Source of the DNA: VXYL01 sp965199915
GTDB lineage: Bacteria; Pseudomonadota; Gammaproteobacteria; Pseudomonadales; Azotimanducaceae
DNA length: 64,000 bases
Assembly (NCBI GenBank): GCA_965199915.1
Contig: OZ241348.1
Span: forward strand, 1,488,001 to 1,552,000
Direction of reading: 5' to 3'
Part shown: positions 40,673 to 48,881 of the stretch, in pieces
How positions within the stretch are numbered: position 1 is the stretch's first letter
How the letters are laid out: every line of letters starts with the position of its first letter
Position numbers and translations under genes: made by a program
The notes under the pieces: generated by a model
The model's database searches: none
The model's input: the letters and a program-made list of their open reading frames with translations, nothing else
Told to the model about the DNA's origin: nothing

Positions 40673-42669
40673 TCGCCTTCCCGCGCTTGACCGGTCGACG
40701 ACGACAGCGTTGCATCCTCGTGCATCCAGCGCTTGAGCAACGGCGACAGCGCCCAGCAGACACCGCCCAAGACCACCGCCATCACGGCGATGTTGCCGAA
40801 CACCCCGGCGTAGATGTCCAAGGTGTCTATCGGCGGCGGCACGGCGGCGTCTTCCGTGCCCGCCACGCCGGTGAACTGGGCGATGATGGCGGCGGCGAAT
40901 TGCGAGAACGCGGTGGCGAGAAACCAAGCGCCCATCACCGTGCTGACCAGCCGCGCCGGCGAGAGCCGGGTGACCATGGCGAGACCCACCGGGGAGAGGC
41001 AGAGTTCGCCGCTGGTGTGCAATAAATAGCCGAGCGCGAGCCATCCCGCCGCCACCATGCCGCGCTCGTCGGCGAACTGCGCGCCCAGATAGAACGCGCC
41101 GAAGCCCAAGCCGAGTTGCACCAGGCCGAGCGCGAACTTGCTGGGCGTGGCCGGTTCCCAACCGCGGCCGCCGAGGAAGCCCCAAAGCGCGGTGAACGCC
41201 AAGCCGAAGACCAGTATGTAGATGGGGTTCAGCGCTTGAAAGACGCTCGCCGGCGTCTCCGCGTCGCGACTGGCCAAGCCCATGCCGACGTTGTCTTCCG
41301 CCACCCGCCAGCTGATGGTGAAGTGCGGATCGTCGCGATGCGCTTCGCGCAGGGCGTTGAGGTCGTCCAACGTGAAGGGACTCGCGCCGTTGCGGTAGCC
41401 GAGCTGCTCTTGCGTTGGCTGCAGGCGGATGCGGCTGCCAACTTCCGCCGCCGTCACCACCCGCGCCTGGCGCACCCGATCCACGTTGCGGTCGGTGAAG
41501 TTGTTGACGGAGCTGCCGGCTTGCTCGAAGAAGGCCCAAAAGGCGAGCGAGAAGAACGTCAGCACCAACACCACGAACATGCGCTCGCGCGGGACTTTGT
41601 CCAGCTTCAGGGTCTCTGCCACCAAGTAGCCGAGCGCCGCGACGCCGGAGACCACCAGCGCCAGCCCGGCGGGCCGGCTCATTTCCGCCGCCACCACCGC
41701 CAACACCTGGGCGAACGCCCCGCCGCCGCGCAGACGTTCCAACAGAGCGCTTGACATGAGCACCGCGGCCTCGCCCGCCGGCGCGAGCGGCGCGAAGCCG
41801 GAGACGAACAACACCACCACCGGCACCGCCAGCAACGTCGCCAAGTACACCGCCCACTCGCGCGACAACGGGCCAATCGCGCGGCGACGCAAGCGGGCGA
41901 CGTCCGGCGGCGCGCCGACCGCGGCGGGCAAGCCGCCGCGCCGCAACGCGATCCACGCGCAGCCGCCCGCAACCAGCAACGCAACGCCCACCAGCGCGTT
42001 GACGGCGATGAGCAGGGCGCTGTCGGGCCGGAACACGAACAGGCCGCCGGCGGCGATCAACGCGGCGCCGAGGATCAGCAGTTGCGCCACCCGCCTCGGC
42101 AGCGCGAACACGGCCAACCCGGTGAGCATCCCCACGGTGGCCAAGCCGAAGCCGTAATGCCAGCCGTAGGTCTCGCCGATGTAGCCGCAAAGCAGCGGCG
42201 ACATCGCCGCGCCGAGGTTGATGCCCATGTAGAACAACGTGAACCCGGCGTCGCGTTTCGCGCCGCCCGGCGGATACAGCGACCCCACCATGGTCGAGAT
42301 GTTCGGTTTGAAAAAGCCGTTGCCGCAGATGAGCAGCGCCAGCGCCGTGAAGAAGGCGGTTTGGTTCTCGATGGTCATCAGCAGATGGCCGGCGGCCATC
42401 AACAGACCGCCGAGAACCACCGCGCGGCGCGCGCCGAGCAGCCGGTCCGCCAACATGCCCCCGAAGAACGGCGTCAGATACACCAACGCCGTGTAGGCGC
42501 CGTACACGGCGTAGGCATCGGTGTCGCCATAGCCGAGAAAGCCCTTGATCATGTAGAAGAGCAGGAGCGCGCGCATCCCGTAGTACGAGAAGCGCTCCCA
42601 CATCTCCGCGAAGAACAGCGTGAAGAGGCCGGCTGGGTGGCCGAACAGCGTTGGCGGAGACTGGGGCAA
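40657..42669 (-). CDS. POT-family proton-dependent oligopeptide transporter
   Basis: A 670-residue major-facilitator protein with about 14 transmembrane helices. The family motifs are FFAEMWERFSYYGMRALLLFY with the ERFSYYG proton-coupling segment, YLTPFFGGMLADRLLG, and GIDxGTGG-like GTGSVxx equivalents are less clear. An extracytoplasmic insert lies between helices in the second half (about residues 390-500), and the typical LxSLSPxGxAM-like segment is ELCLSPVGLAMVTRLSP. It imports di- and tripeptides with protons. The downstream ATPase gene starts inside its final codons. Confidence 0.9.
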   Translation of the reverse strand: MPQSPPTLFGHPAGLFTLFFAEMWERFSYYGMRALLLFYMIKGFLGYGDTDAYAVYGAYTALVYLTPFFGGMLADRLLGARRAVVLGGLLMAAGHLLMTIENQTAFFTALALLICGNGFFKPNISTMVGSLYPPGGAKRDAGFTLFYMGINLGAAMSPLLCGYIGETYGWHYGFGLATVGMLTGLAVFALPRRVAQLLILGAALIAAGGLFVFRPDSALLIAVNALVGVALLVAGGCAWIALRRGGLPAAVGAPPDVARLRRRAIGPLSREWAVYLATLLAVPVVVLFVSGFAPLAPAGEAAVLMSSALLERLRGGGAFAQVLAVVAAEMSRPAGLALVVSGVAALGYLVAETLKLDKVPRERMFVVLVLTFFSLAFWAFFEQAGSSVNNFTDRNVDRVRQARVVTAAEVGSRIRLQPTQEQLGYRNGASPFTLDDLNALREAHRDDPHFTISWRVAEDNVGMGLASRDAETPASVFQALNPIYILVFGLAFTALWGFLGGRGWEPATPSKFALGLVQLGLGFGAFYLGAQFADERGMVAAGWLALGYLLHTSGELCLSPVGLAMVTRLSPARLVSTVMGAWFLATAFSQFAAAIIAQFTGVAGTEDAAVPPPIDTLDIYAGVFGNIAVMAVVLGGVCWALSPLLKRWMHEDATLSSSTGQAREGECCTR

Positions 42670-42777
42670 GACGAGTGACAGGCGGCGTTGCCGGGCGTTG
42701 GGGGAGGGGCGTTGGGGAAGGATGGTACTACCCGCTCCCCGCCTCTGCTCGCCGGCGCACCGCGCATTCTCTCAGTT

Positions 42778-42793
42778 TAGGATACCTATCCTA
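42778..42793. promoter_or_regulatory. 16-bp palindrome upstream of the leucine-dehydrogenase-like gene
   Basis: TAGGATA-CC-TATCCTA is a perfect 7-bp inverted repeat around a 2-bp centre. It lies in an AT-rich island between the divergent transporter and dehydrogenase genes. A TATAAA sequence at about 42806 could be a plus-strand -10, which would place the palindrome over the -35 region, a typical repressor site. The binding protein is unknown. Confidence 0.45.
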
Positions 42794-42860
42794 CATTTAT
42801 CTCTATAAAGAGGATGTATAGACTATGAATACGAACATTTCCATGAAAAATAGCAAAGCA

Positions 42861-42880
42861 ACTCCTCCGTTTGGAGGAGT
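42861..42880 (+). promoter_or_regulatory. leader hairpin upstream of the leucine-dehydrogenase-like gene
   Basis: ACTCCTCC-GTTT-GGAGGAGT forms a perfect 8-bp stem with a 4-base loop in the putative leader. The 3' arm is a strong Shine-Dalgarno-like sequence that the stem would hide. No coding start at the right distance in the dehydrogenase frame follows it, so it may regulate a short leader reading frame (ATG at 42825) or act as a pause site. Confidence 0.35.
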
Positions 42881-42921
42881 AGGGTTGCGCCATCTCACCA
42901 ACCGCAATCGAGGGGCGCCCC

Positions 42922-44001
42922 ATGACCACCACGCACACCGGCGACTTCCACCGCATCGAGATCCGCAACGACCCGGCCACCGGCCTGCGCGCCATCTTCG
43001 CCTTGCACGATCTCACGCTCGGCCCGGCGCTCGGCGGCGTGCGCCGGTGGGCTTACGCCAACGACGGCGAAGCGCTGACCGACGTGACGCGACTGGCGCG
43101 CGGCATGACCGCCAAGAACGCGCTGGCCGAGCTGCCTTTCGGTGGCGGCAAGAGCGTCATCCTCGCCCCCGGCAACTTTGGCCCTGGCTGCAAGTGCGGC
43201 CCGCCGACGCGGGCGATCACGCAGCCGGAGTTGCTCAAGCTCGGCGAGTGGATCGAGGACCTCGGCGGCCGCTACGTCGCCGCGGAAGACGTGGGCATGC
43301 GCGTCGCGGACTTGGCCGTCTCCGGCGCTCGCACCAAACACGTCACCGGCATCGGCACCGGCGGGCGCGGCGGCGACCCCGGCCCCCGCACCGCGCTCGG
43401 CGTCTTCGCCGGCATCCAAGTGGTCGCTCGCCGGCTCGGCTTCGAGCACCTGCGCGGCGCGCGCGTTGCGGTGCAGGGCCTCGGCAGCGTCGGCATGTCG
43501 CTGTGCGAACTGCTCCACAACGACGGCGCCGAGCTGGTGGTGGCGGACATCGATCGCGCCAAGGTGGCGCGCGCCCGGCAACGCTTCAACGCCACCGGCA
43601 AGGCCGTGCGCCGCGTGTTGCTCGCCGATGTGGACATCGTGGCACCTTGCGCCTTGGGTGGAGCGGTGACCATGCGCGTGGCCGAGACGATGCGCGCGCG
43701 CGGCATCGCCGGTTCCGCCAACAACCAGTTGGCGCACCCGCAAGTGGGCGCGGCGTTGAAGAGCCGCGGCATCCTCTACGCGCCGGACTACGTCATCAAC
43801 GCCGGCGGCGTGATCAGCGCCGGTTTGGAATACCTCGGATTGGACGGATTCGAGGCCAAAGTGCGCGGCATCGGCCCGCGCCTCGAGCGCATCTTCGCCC
43901 AGTCCGCGGCCACGGGCGAGCCGGAATCGGCGGTGGCCGAAGCGTTGGCGCGCGCCGCGCTCAACGTCGGCGGAACGCCGAGGCTGGCGGACGCCGCCTG
44001 A
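42922..44001 (+). CDS. Glu/Leu/Phe/Val dehydrogenase, leucine-dehydrogenase-like
   Basis: A 359-residue NAD-dependent amino-acid dehydrogenase. The catalytic lysine is in PFGGGKSVIL and the second active-site region is YVAAEDVGM. The Rossmann glycine motif VAVQGLGSVGMSL lies at about 180, and NQLAHPQVG, APDYVINAGGV follow as in leucine dehydrogenases. It would oxidatively deaminate leucine, isoleucine or valine to 2-oxo acids. A GGGG sequence six bases before the ATG serves as ribosome-binding site. It is transcribed away from the transporter gene. The amino-acid preference is inferred. Confidence 0.88.
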   Translation: MTTTHTGDFHRIEIRNDPATGLRAIFALHDLTLGPALGGVRRWAYANDGEALTDVTRLARGMTAKNALAELPFGGGKSVILAPGNFGPGCKCGPPTRAITQPELLKLGEWIEDLGGRYVAAEDVGMRVADLAVSGARTKHVTGIGTGGRGGDPGPRTALGVFAGIQVVARRLGFEHLRGARVAVQGLGSVGMSLCELLHNDGAELVVADIDRAKVARARQRFNATGKAVRRVLLADVDIVAPCALGGAVTMRVAETMRARGIAGSANNQLAHPQVGAALKSRGILYAPDYVINAGGVISAGLEYLGLDGFEAKVRGIGPRLERIFAQSAATGEPESAVAEALARAALNVGGTPRLADAA

Positions 44002-44030
44002 GCGCAAGCGCCGCGGCAGCGGCTTGCCGG

Positions 44031-44261
44031 TCAGCCATCGCGGCGCGGCCGGGAGGTCCGCGCCGCGTCCGGCGCGGGGTCTATCACGCCAACTTCCTCG
44101 CGCGCCAAGCGCGCGCGATCCAGCTTGATCAGCAACCGCTCTTTGCGCGGATCCCGGGGCCGGCGGCCGGCGGGCCGGCCGGGCGGCTCGGCGGCGAGGA
44201 TCTGCGCCCACCGCGCCCGCTTCAAGCTCCGCACCTCCTCTTGGAACTCCTCGTAGGTCAC
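44031..44261 (-). CDS. small basic protein coupled to a nucleotidyltransferase
   Basis: About 76 residues from a GTG that overlaps the stop of the upstream nucleotidyltransferase gene (GTGA). It starts TYEEFQEEVRSLKRARWAQI and is rich in Arg, Lys and Pro towards the C-terminus. I do not recognise the family. The tight coupling and size are what would be expected of a partner in a toxin-antitoxin-like pair, but that is inference. Confidence 0.5.
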   Translation of the reverse strand: MTYEEFQEEVRSLKRARWAQILAAEPPGRPAGRRPRDPRKERLLIKLDRARLAREEVGVIDPAPDAARTSRPRRDG

Positions 44262-44869
44262 CTGCCCGTCTCGTTCCAGCCGCGCCGCAACGTCCGCAAG
44301 GCGTCGGCTTCCTCGGGGACGGCGGCCACGCGCTCGCCAACATAGGCCCAATCGAAGCGGTCGCCATAGAGGGCAGCCAACCGCCGACACCAGCGCCCAT
44401 CCTCGTCGCTCCGCCAATGCACCCAGGCGCACAGTCGATCAATGAACAGATCTTCCACGCCGATCACTTCAACGGGCAGACCGTCCACAGTCACTTCGGT
44501 TCTCGGCGCGGTCTCGCCCGGCAGTCCCACCGCGGCCGGCGCCGCGAACAGCAAGTCCAAGTCCACCCGGTGCCAATAGCGGCCTTCGCGCTCGAAACCA
44601 AGCCGCGCGAACGCCGCGTCCACTTCGGGCGCGCTTGGCAACGCGAGATCGACATCCGCCGTGGCGTACCCGCCGGCCGTGTAGAACTCCAACGCCGCGC
44701 CGCCGACCAGGATGGGCCGAATGCCGCTAGGCGCAAGCAGGCGCGTCAGCAGGCCGAGAGCGAGCAAACGTCTTCTGCGGATATCGGTCTGCGCCTCAAG
44801 GCGCTCCAGACCGGCGGCGATCTCTTCTTCCACATCCAACCCGATCGGGTGGCAAACGGCGTTTGGCAT
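44258..44869 (-). CDS. AbiEii-like nucleotidyltransferase-fold protein
   Basis: About 203 residues. The motif VGGAALEFYTAGGYATADVDLAL matches the GG...D.D core of nucleotidyltransferase-fold proteins such as AbiEii/MenT-like and DUF6036 proteins. VEVIGVEDLFIDRLCAWVHW is a conserved helical segment of such proteins. Relatives can act as toxins that modify tRNA, or as inactive partners. The third catalytic acid may be Asp in DLDLLF. The ATG at 44869 follows 17 bases after the ankyrin gene, and a small gene is coupled downstream. Confidence 0.68.
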   Translation of the reverse strand: MPNAVCHPIGLDVEEEIAAGLERLEAQTDIRRRRLLALGLLTRLLAPSGIRPILVGGAALEFYTAGGYATADVDLALPSAPEVDAAFARLGFEREGRYWHRVDLDLLFAAPAAVGLPGETAPRTEVTVDGLPVEVIGVEDLFIDRLCAWVHWRSDEDGRWCRRLAALYGDRFDWAYVGERVAAVPEEADALRTLRRGWNETGR

Positions 44870-44886
44870 CGTGAGCGCGACACCGG

Positions 44887-45999
44887 CTACGCGCGCTGCT
44901 TGAAGTGTTTCGCGTCCTTGCGGGCGATCGCGAACGCCGTTTTGCCGCTCTTGTTCGGCACCGAGGGATCCGCGCCGGCGGCAAGGAGCGCTTCCGCCGC
45001 CTCGACGCGCCCTTCGTAAGTGGCGCGGTGCAAGGGCGTGCGGCCCTTCCTGTCTTGCACGTTGACGTCCGCGCCGTGTTTGACCAACAGGGCGATGGCG
45101 GCGCCCTGCCCGTCCGCAGCCGTTTCCGCCGCCAGGTGCAACGGCGCGCGCCGCGCCCGGTTGACCGCGTTCGCGTCCGCGCCTTGCTCCAAGAGCGTTG
45201 TCAAACAACGCCGGGCGCCGGCGCGGGCGGCCCAGTGCAGGGGCGTCATGCCGAAGTCCTCGGCGGCGTTGACCAAGGGTGGCTTCGCGTCGAGGAGCGC
45301 TTGCAGACGCGCGGCGTCGTCCAAAGCGCAAGTGGCGTACACGTCGCACTCGGCGCCGTCGGCTATGAGCAGGCGCGCGACCTCGCGCTTGCCCTGCAAA
45401 CGCGCCGCGTCGCGACCCCAAGCGCTTGGCGCAAGCGCCTCGTGCAACGACGTCGTGCCCCGCTCGCCGTTGCCCTTGATCTTGCGCTCGTGGTGAACAC
45501 CCGCCCCGTGTCGCAGGAGCAACCGCGCCACCTCCGCGAATCCGCCCCACGCCGCCCAATACATGAGGGAAATGTTGTCCGGCCAACCCACATGCGGCTT
45601 GCGCAGCGCAACGCAGGTGGCATCCGCGGCGCCGGAGTCGAACACGGCGCGCAAGGTGTCGACGGCGCCCGCCCAAGCGGCCTCGTGCAACACGTTGTAG
45701 GCCGTCTCGTCGATGTGGAGGGCGACGCCGTGCCGAAACAGAAACGCCACCGCCTTGCCGCAACCGCGCATGCCGATGGCGACCGTCAGCAGACGTTCGC
45801 CAATGCGCTCCAGCACTTGCGGCTGCGCGGCGAGGATCTCCTCCATCCGCCCGACATCCGGATTGCCCCGCCAGCGCTCGGGGTCGGGGCCAAGGGCGGC
45901 CGAGATGAACGCTTCCTCGGCATCGGTCAGGTGCAGTTTCTCCTCGCCGCGCAAGTGCCAATTGCCTTGAAACAGCGCCACCGCCACATCCAATTTCAT
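44887..45999 (-). CDS. ankyrin-repeat protein
   Basis: About 370 residues with seven or so ankyrin repeats from about residue 90 to the end, clearest in the C-terminal half: MTPLHWAARAGARRCLTTLL, RAPLHLAAETAADG, RTPLHRATYEGRVEAAEALL. No signal peptide, so it is probably cytoplasmic. The N-terminal 85 residues are unassigned. The ATG overlaps the stop of the metallophosphoesterase gene, indicating co-translation. Ankyrin arrays bind proteins; the partner is unknown. Confidence 0.85.
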   Translation of the reverse strand: MKLDVAVALFQGNWHLRGEEKLHLTDAEEAFISAALGPDPERWRGNPDVGRMEEILAAQPQVLERIGERLLTVAIGMRGCGKAVAFLFRHGVALHIDETAYNVLHEAAWAGAVDTLRAVFDSGAADATCVALRKPHVGWPDNISLMYWAAWGGFAEVARLLLRHGAGVHHERKIKGNGERGTTSLHEALAPSAWGRDAARLQGKREVARLLIADGAECDVYATCALDDAARLQALLDAKPPLVNAAEDFGMTPLHWAARAGARRCLTTLLEQGADANAVNRARRAPLHLAAETAADGQGAAIALLVKHGADVNVQDRKGRTPLHRATYEGRVEAAEALLAAGADPSVPNKSGKTAFAIARKDAKHFKQRA

Positions 46000-46766
46000 G
46001 CAACAACCTCCACGCACAACGCCGGATCGAAGAGCGGATTCTCCGTCTTGGTGTAGCCGCCGGGATTGGCGACCACGCGGGTGTCGCCGAGCAATTCGTC
46101 AATGCTGTCGTGCATGTGGCCGTGAATCCAAAGCGGCGGCGCGTACCGAGCGATCACCGCTTCCAAGTCGGAGGCGAACGCCGGGTTCAGGGCGTTTCCC
46201 TGGTACCACGGCCGGATGGACCGCAACGTCGGCGCATGATGCGTGATCACCACCGCGGTGTCGCCGGCGCCGTTGGCGGCGTCCAACTCCCGCTCGATGA
46301 ACGCCCGGTCGGCCGCGTGGCGCCGGCAGGACTCGGTGGGCGTGAACAAGCCGCCGCGGTGCCGAATCGCGCCGACGAAATCCGACATGGCGCGCAGCGC
46401 CACCTGCTTGGCCCACGGAACGGTGGCCACGCCTTCAAGAGCGAAGTCCGTCCACAACGTCGCGCCGATGAAGCGCACGCCGTTCACGCGAATCGAGCGC
46501 CGGTCCAAGAGGTGGATGCCGAGGTCGGCGCAGGTCGCCGCCAGGCGCCTCCGCACGTCGTCTATCTCGCCGCGGTAGAACTCGTGATTGCCCGGGACAT
46601 AGAGGATCGGCGCGGCACCCCGCCACGCATCCGCCACGGCGCGCAAGCGGCGCGGGTCGTAAGGCGCGAGGTCGCCCGCCAGCACCACCAAGTCCGCCTC
46701 TTCGGCACGCGGTGGGATGGGGTTGTGCGCCTCCAAATGAAGGTCGGAAAGCACTTGGAGTTTCAT
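45996..46766 (-). CDS. calcineurin-like metallophosphoesterase
   Basis: About 256 residues. All metal-binding motifs of the calcineurin-like superfamily are present in order: SDLHLEAH, LAGDLAPYD, PGNHEFYRG, ITHHAPTLRS and WIHGHMHDS. It hydrolyses phosphodiesters or phosphomonoesters; the substrate is not deducible. The ATG at 46766 is chosen because the homologous fold begins there. The gene heads the operon with the ankyrin, nucleotidyltransferase and small-protein genes. Confidence 0.9.
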   Translation of the reverse strand: MKLQVLSDLHLEAHNPIPPRAEEADLVVLAGDLAPYDPRRLRAVADAWRGAAPILYVPGNHEFYRGEIDDVRRRLAATCADLGIHLLDRRSIRVNGVRFIGATLWTDFALEGVATVPWAKQVALRAMSDFVGAIRHRGGLFTPTESCRRHAADRAFIERELDAANGAGDTAVVITHHAPTLRSIRPWYQGNALNPAFASDLEAVIARYAPPLWIHGHMHDSIDELLGDTRVVANPGGYTKTENPLFDPALCVEVVA

Positions 46767-46927
46767 CTCGGCGATGATACGGCATGTGGGGTGCCGCACG
46801 GCGGCCAAGGGAACGACCGCCAGAGCTCCCCGCCTCCCGCCCCGGGCTGACATGCGAGCGGCAACGTCTGGTTGCGAGACGCACCCTCGCGCAGCCGGTC
46901 GAGGGCTCCTATTGAGGGCTATGTGTC

Positions 46928-46970
46928 GGCGCTTGAGCGCCAGTCGCGAGCGCGGCGGCGTGTACGCCGC
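46928..46970. repeat. intergenic palindromes GGCGCTTGAGCGCC and GCGGCGTGTACGCCGC
   Basis: Two short hairpin-forming palindromes lie side by side in the 211-base gap between two minus-strand genes. The second forms a 6-bp GC stem around TGTA. They resemble REP-like or attenuator structures, but no U-run follows on either strand. No other copy was noticed in this window. Confidence 0.4.
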
Positions 46971-46977
46971 GCCTCCC

Positions 46978-47229
46978 TCACAAGGTGGCGCGGCGCTTGC
47001 GGGAAATGACGATGTTCTTGCTGCGGCCCATTTTGTCTTGGCCGGTGACGCCCATGGGAACAATCTGGATCTTCTTGCCGGCGGCCAAGAAGGCTTCGAC
47101 ATCCTGCTCGATGGTCTTGCGCATTTCGATGTTGCTAAGCGGCAGCTTCCTCTGGGGGCGGCTCAAGGCGTTCTCCTCAATCAATGGCTTGATCAAGCCG
47201 CCAGCAACAATCGGACGCGCCGACGGCAT
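46978..47229 (-). CDS. small conserved-looking protein of unknown function
   Basis: About 83 residues from ATG at 47229; longer readings upstream look like non-coding sequence. The segment MRKTIEQDVEAFLAAGKKIQ followed by IVPMGVTGQDKM resembles a motif seen in small uncharacterised proteobacterial proteins. The C-terminus is basic (SKNIVISRKRRATL). No strong ribosome-binding site is seen. No function can be given. Confidence 0.5.
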   Translation of the reverse strand: MPSARPIVAGGLIKPLIEENALSRPQRKLPLSNIEMRKTIEQDVEAFLAAGKKIQIVPMGVTGQDKMGRSKNIVISRKRRATL

Positions 47230-47366
47230 CAACTTAACTGGGAGCGATGGGCGCCTTGTGATGGCGCTTCGGTGCGCCGCGCAGTGAGTCCTTTCCCCAC
47301 TACTCACCCGTCGGGTGGCGACTATAGCAAACACTTGGCGCGAATAACACCCCAATTTGGTCTTTT

Positions 47367-47432
47367 TCACCAAGTGGGAAGAACTTTCGCCAAGTGGCGA
47401 CAGCTCTCACCAAAGTGGGAAGAACTTTGGCC
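47367..47432. repeat. short degenerate tandem repeats upstream of the small gene
   Basis: TCACCAAGTGGGAAGAACTTT at 47367 recurs as TCACCAAAGTGGGAAGAACT at 47407, with a weaker copy (CCAAGTGGCGACAGCTCTC) between them. The unit is about 20-21 bases. In the 220-base gap (47230-47449) it is the only structure seen, and no gene is supported. Confidence 0.6.
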
Positions 47433-47449
47433 GATTGAGGAGAAAATAC

Positions 47450-47932
47450 CTACGGCACAGTGATCTTGTCGCTTTCTATGCCATCCGCCGTGGCGGAACC
47501 TCCGCAAGCGTGTTCCCCGGCCACGGCGCGAACCTTCGCCACCATTGCCCGCAAGCCGTTGCCGCGGGTGGGCGTCAGGTGGCGCAGCAAGGCGAGTTCC
47601 TCGAACAAGCCCTCCACGTCGAACTCGACGATGTGGCGCGGCGACTTGCCATTGAAGGCCGCAAGCAACAGCGCCACGAGGCCGCGCACGATGTGGGCGT
47701 CGCTGTCGATGGCAAGGCGCAGCCGGTCGGCGGCGGCGTCGTAGCGCGCCACCAGCCACACGTTGCTCTGACAGCCGCGGACCAGATTGGCGTCTGTTCG
47801 CTCGCGCTCCGGCAGCGCCGGCACCGAACGGCCCAAGTCGATGAGGAAGCGGTAGCGGTCCTCCCAGTCTTCGAAGAACGCGAAGCTCGAACGAATTTCG
47901 TCGAGCGCCGGCGCGGCGGCCGTCCGCTCCAT
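47450..47932 (-). CDS. sufE: SufE-type cysteine desulfurase activator
   Basis: A 160-residue SufE protein, which accepts sulfur from SufS on a conserved cysteine and stimulates the desulfurase. The Cys is in VRGCQSNVWLVA (about 54), with the preceding ANL motif. The ATG overlaps the stop of sufT (TGATG). It is the last gene of the suf operon. Confidence 0.93.
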   Translation of the reverse strand: MERTAAAPALDEIRSSFAFFEDWEDRYRFLIDLGRSVPALPERERTDANLVRGCQSNVWLVARYDAAADRLRLAIDSDAHIVRGLVALLLAAFNGKSPRHIVEFDVEGLFEELALLRHLTPTRGNGLRAMVAKVRAVAGEHACGGSATADGIESDKITVP

Positions 47933-48456
47933 CAATACAGGCCCAGCTCCAGCTGCGCCTCCTCGGACATCATCTCCCGCCGCCACGGCGGATCGAACAC
48001 GAGGTTGACGCGCACCGCGGCCACATGCGGCACTTTGCCAACGCGCCGCTCCACATCCTGCACCAGCACCGGTCCCATGCCGCAGCCCGGCGCGGTGAGC
48101 GTGAGGTCTATGGACACGTCCTGGCCCAGCACCACACAGCTGTAGACCAGCCCCAACGCCACGATGTTGACGGGAATCTCCGGGTCGTAGACCGTCGCGA
48201 GCGCCTCCCAAACCTGCTCCTCGGCCACGCGCCCGTCCGCGGGGGGCGGCAAGTCCAGCGCTTGCGGAGCGAAGCCGAGCGCGTCGGCGTCATCGGAGTC
48301 GATGCGCGCCATGTTGCCGTTGTGAATCACGGTGTACGCGCCTCCAAGCGACTGGGTCAGGGTGACAAAGGCGCCGGCCGGCAACGTGCAAGGCGTGCCC
48401 GCGGGCACCAGCCGCGCGACGGTCTCGCGGCGCAGCGGGATGACTTGGCGTTTCAC
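47932..48456 (-). CDS. sufT: SUF-associated DUF59 protein SufT
   Basis: About 174 residues; the GTG start overlaps the stop of the A-type carrier gene (GTGA). The DUF59 domain occupies about 75-165, with VYDPEIPVNIVALGLVY and the motif LTAPGCGMGPVL. The N-terminal domain contains TPCTLPAG and GGAYTVIHNGNMARID as in SufT. It aids Fe-S maturation when demand is high. It lies between sufA-like and sufE genes. Confidence 0.92.
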   Translation of the reverse strand: MKRQVIPLRRETVARLVPAGTPCTLPAGAFVTLTQSLGGAYTVIHNGNMARIDSDDADALGFAPQALDLPPPADGRVAEEQVWEALATVYDPEIPVNIVALGLVYSCVVLGQDVSIDLTLTAPGCGMGPVLVQDVERRVGKVPHVAAVRVNLVFDPPWRREMMSEEAQLELGLY

Positions 48457-48830
48457 GGCGCCGGCGCCGCGGCGTCCACCGAGAAGCTCTCGCCGCAGCC
48501 GCACTCGCCGCTGGCGTTCGGATTGCGGAACGCCAAGGCGGAGTTCAGGCCTTCGGTCACGAAGTCGATTTGCGTGCCGCGCACCAGTGGCCAATGCGCT
48601 TCGGCCACCAACACGCGCACCTTGTCGAAGTCGAACGCCCGAGCGCCGCCCGGTTCCTCGGCGACGAACTGGAGGGCGTACATGTAGCCGTTGCAGCCGC
48701 TCTCGGCGACATCCAGCAAGACGGCGTCCGCGCCTTCTTTGGCGAGTTGACGCCGCAGGTGCGCTTGCGCCGCGGGCGTCACGGAGATGGCATCCTCGGC
48801 CACCGCCGGATCGTAGATTTCCGCTTCCAT
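48453..48830 (-). CDS. sufA: A-type Fe-S carrier (SufA/IscA)
   Basis: A 125-residue A-type carrier that receives clusters from the SufBCD scaffold. The three cluster cysteines are visible: one in VAESGCNGYMY (about 46) and two in GECGCGESF near the C-terminus. The N-terminal 15 residues are acidic. It follows sufS by 51 bases and overlaps sufT. Confidence 0.92.
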   Translation of the reverse strand: MEAEIYDPAVAEDAISVTPAAQAHLRRQLAKEGADAVLLDVAESGCNGYMYALQFVAEEPGGARAFDFDKVRVLVAEAHWPLVRGTQIDFVTEGLNSALAFRNPNASGECGCGESFSVDAAAPAP

Positions 48831-48881
48831 CAGGCCATCCTCCGCAACGATCTCCGCAAAATCAGCTTGGGCGGTACTTGG

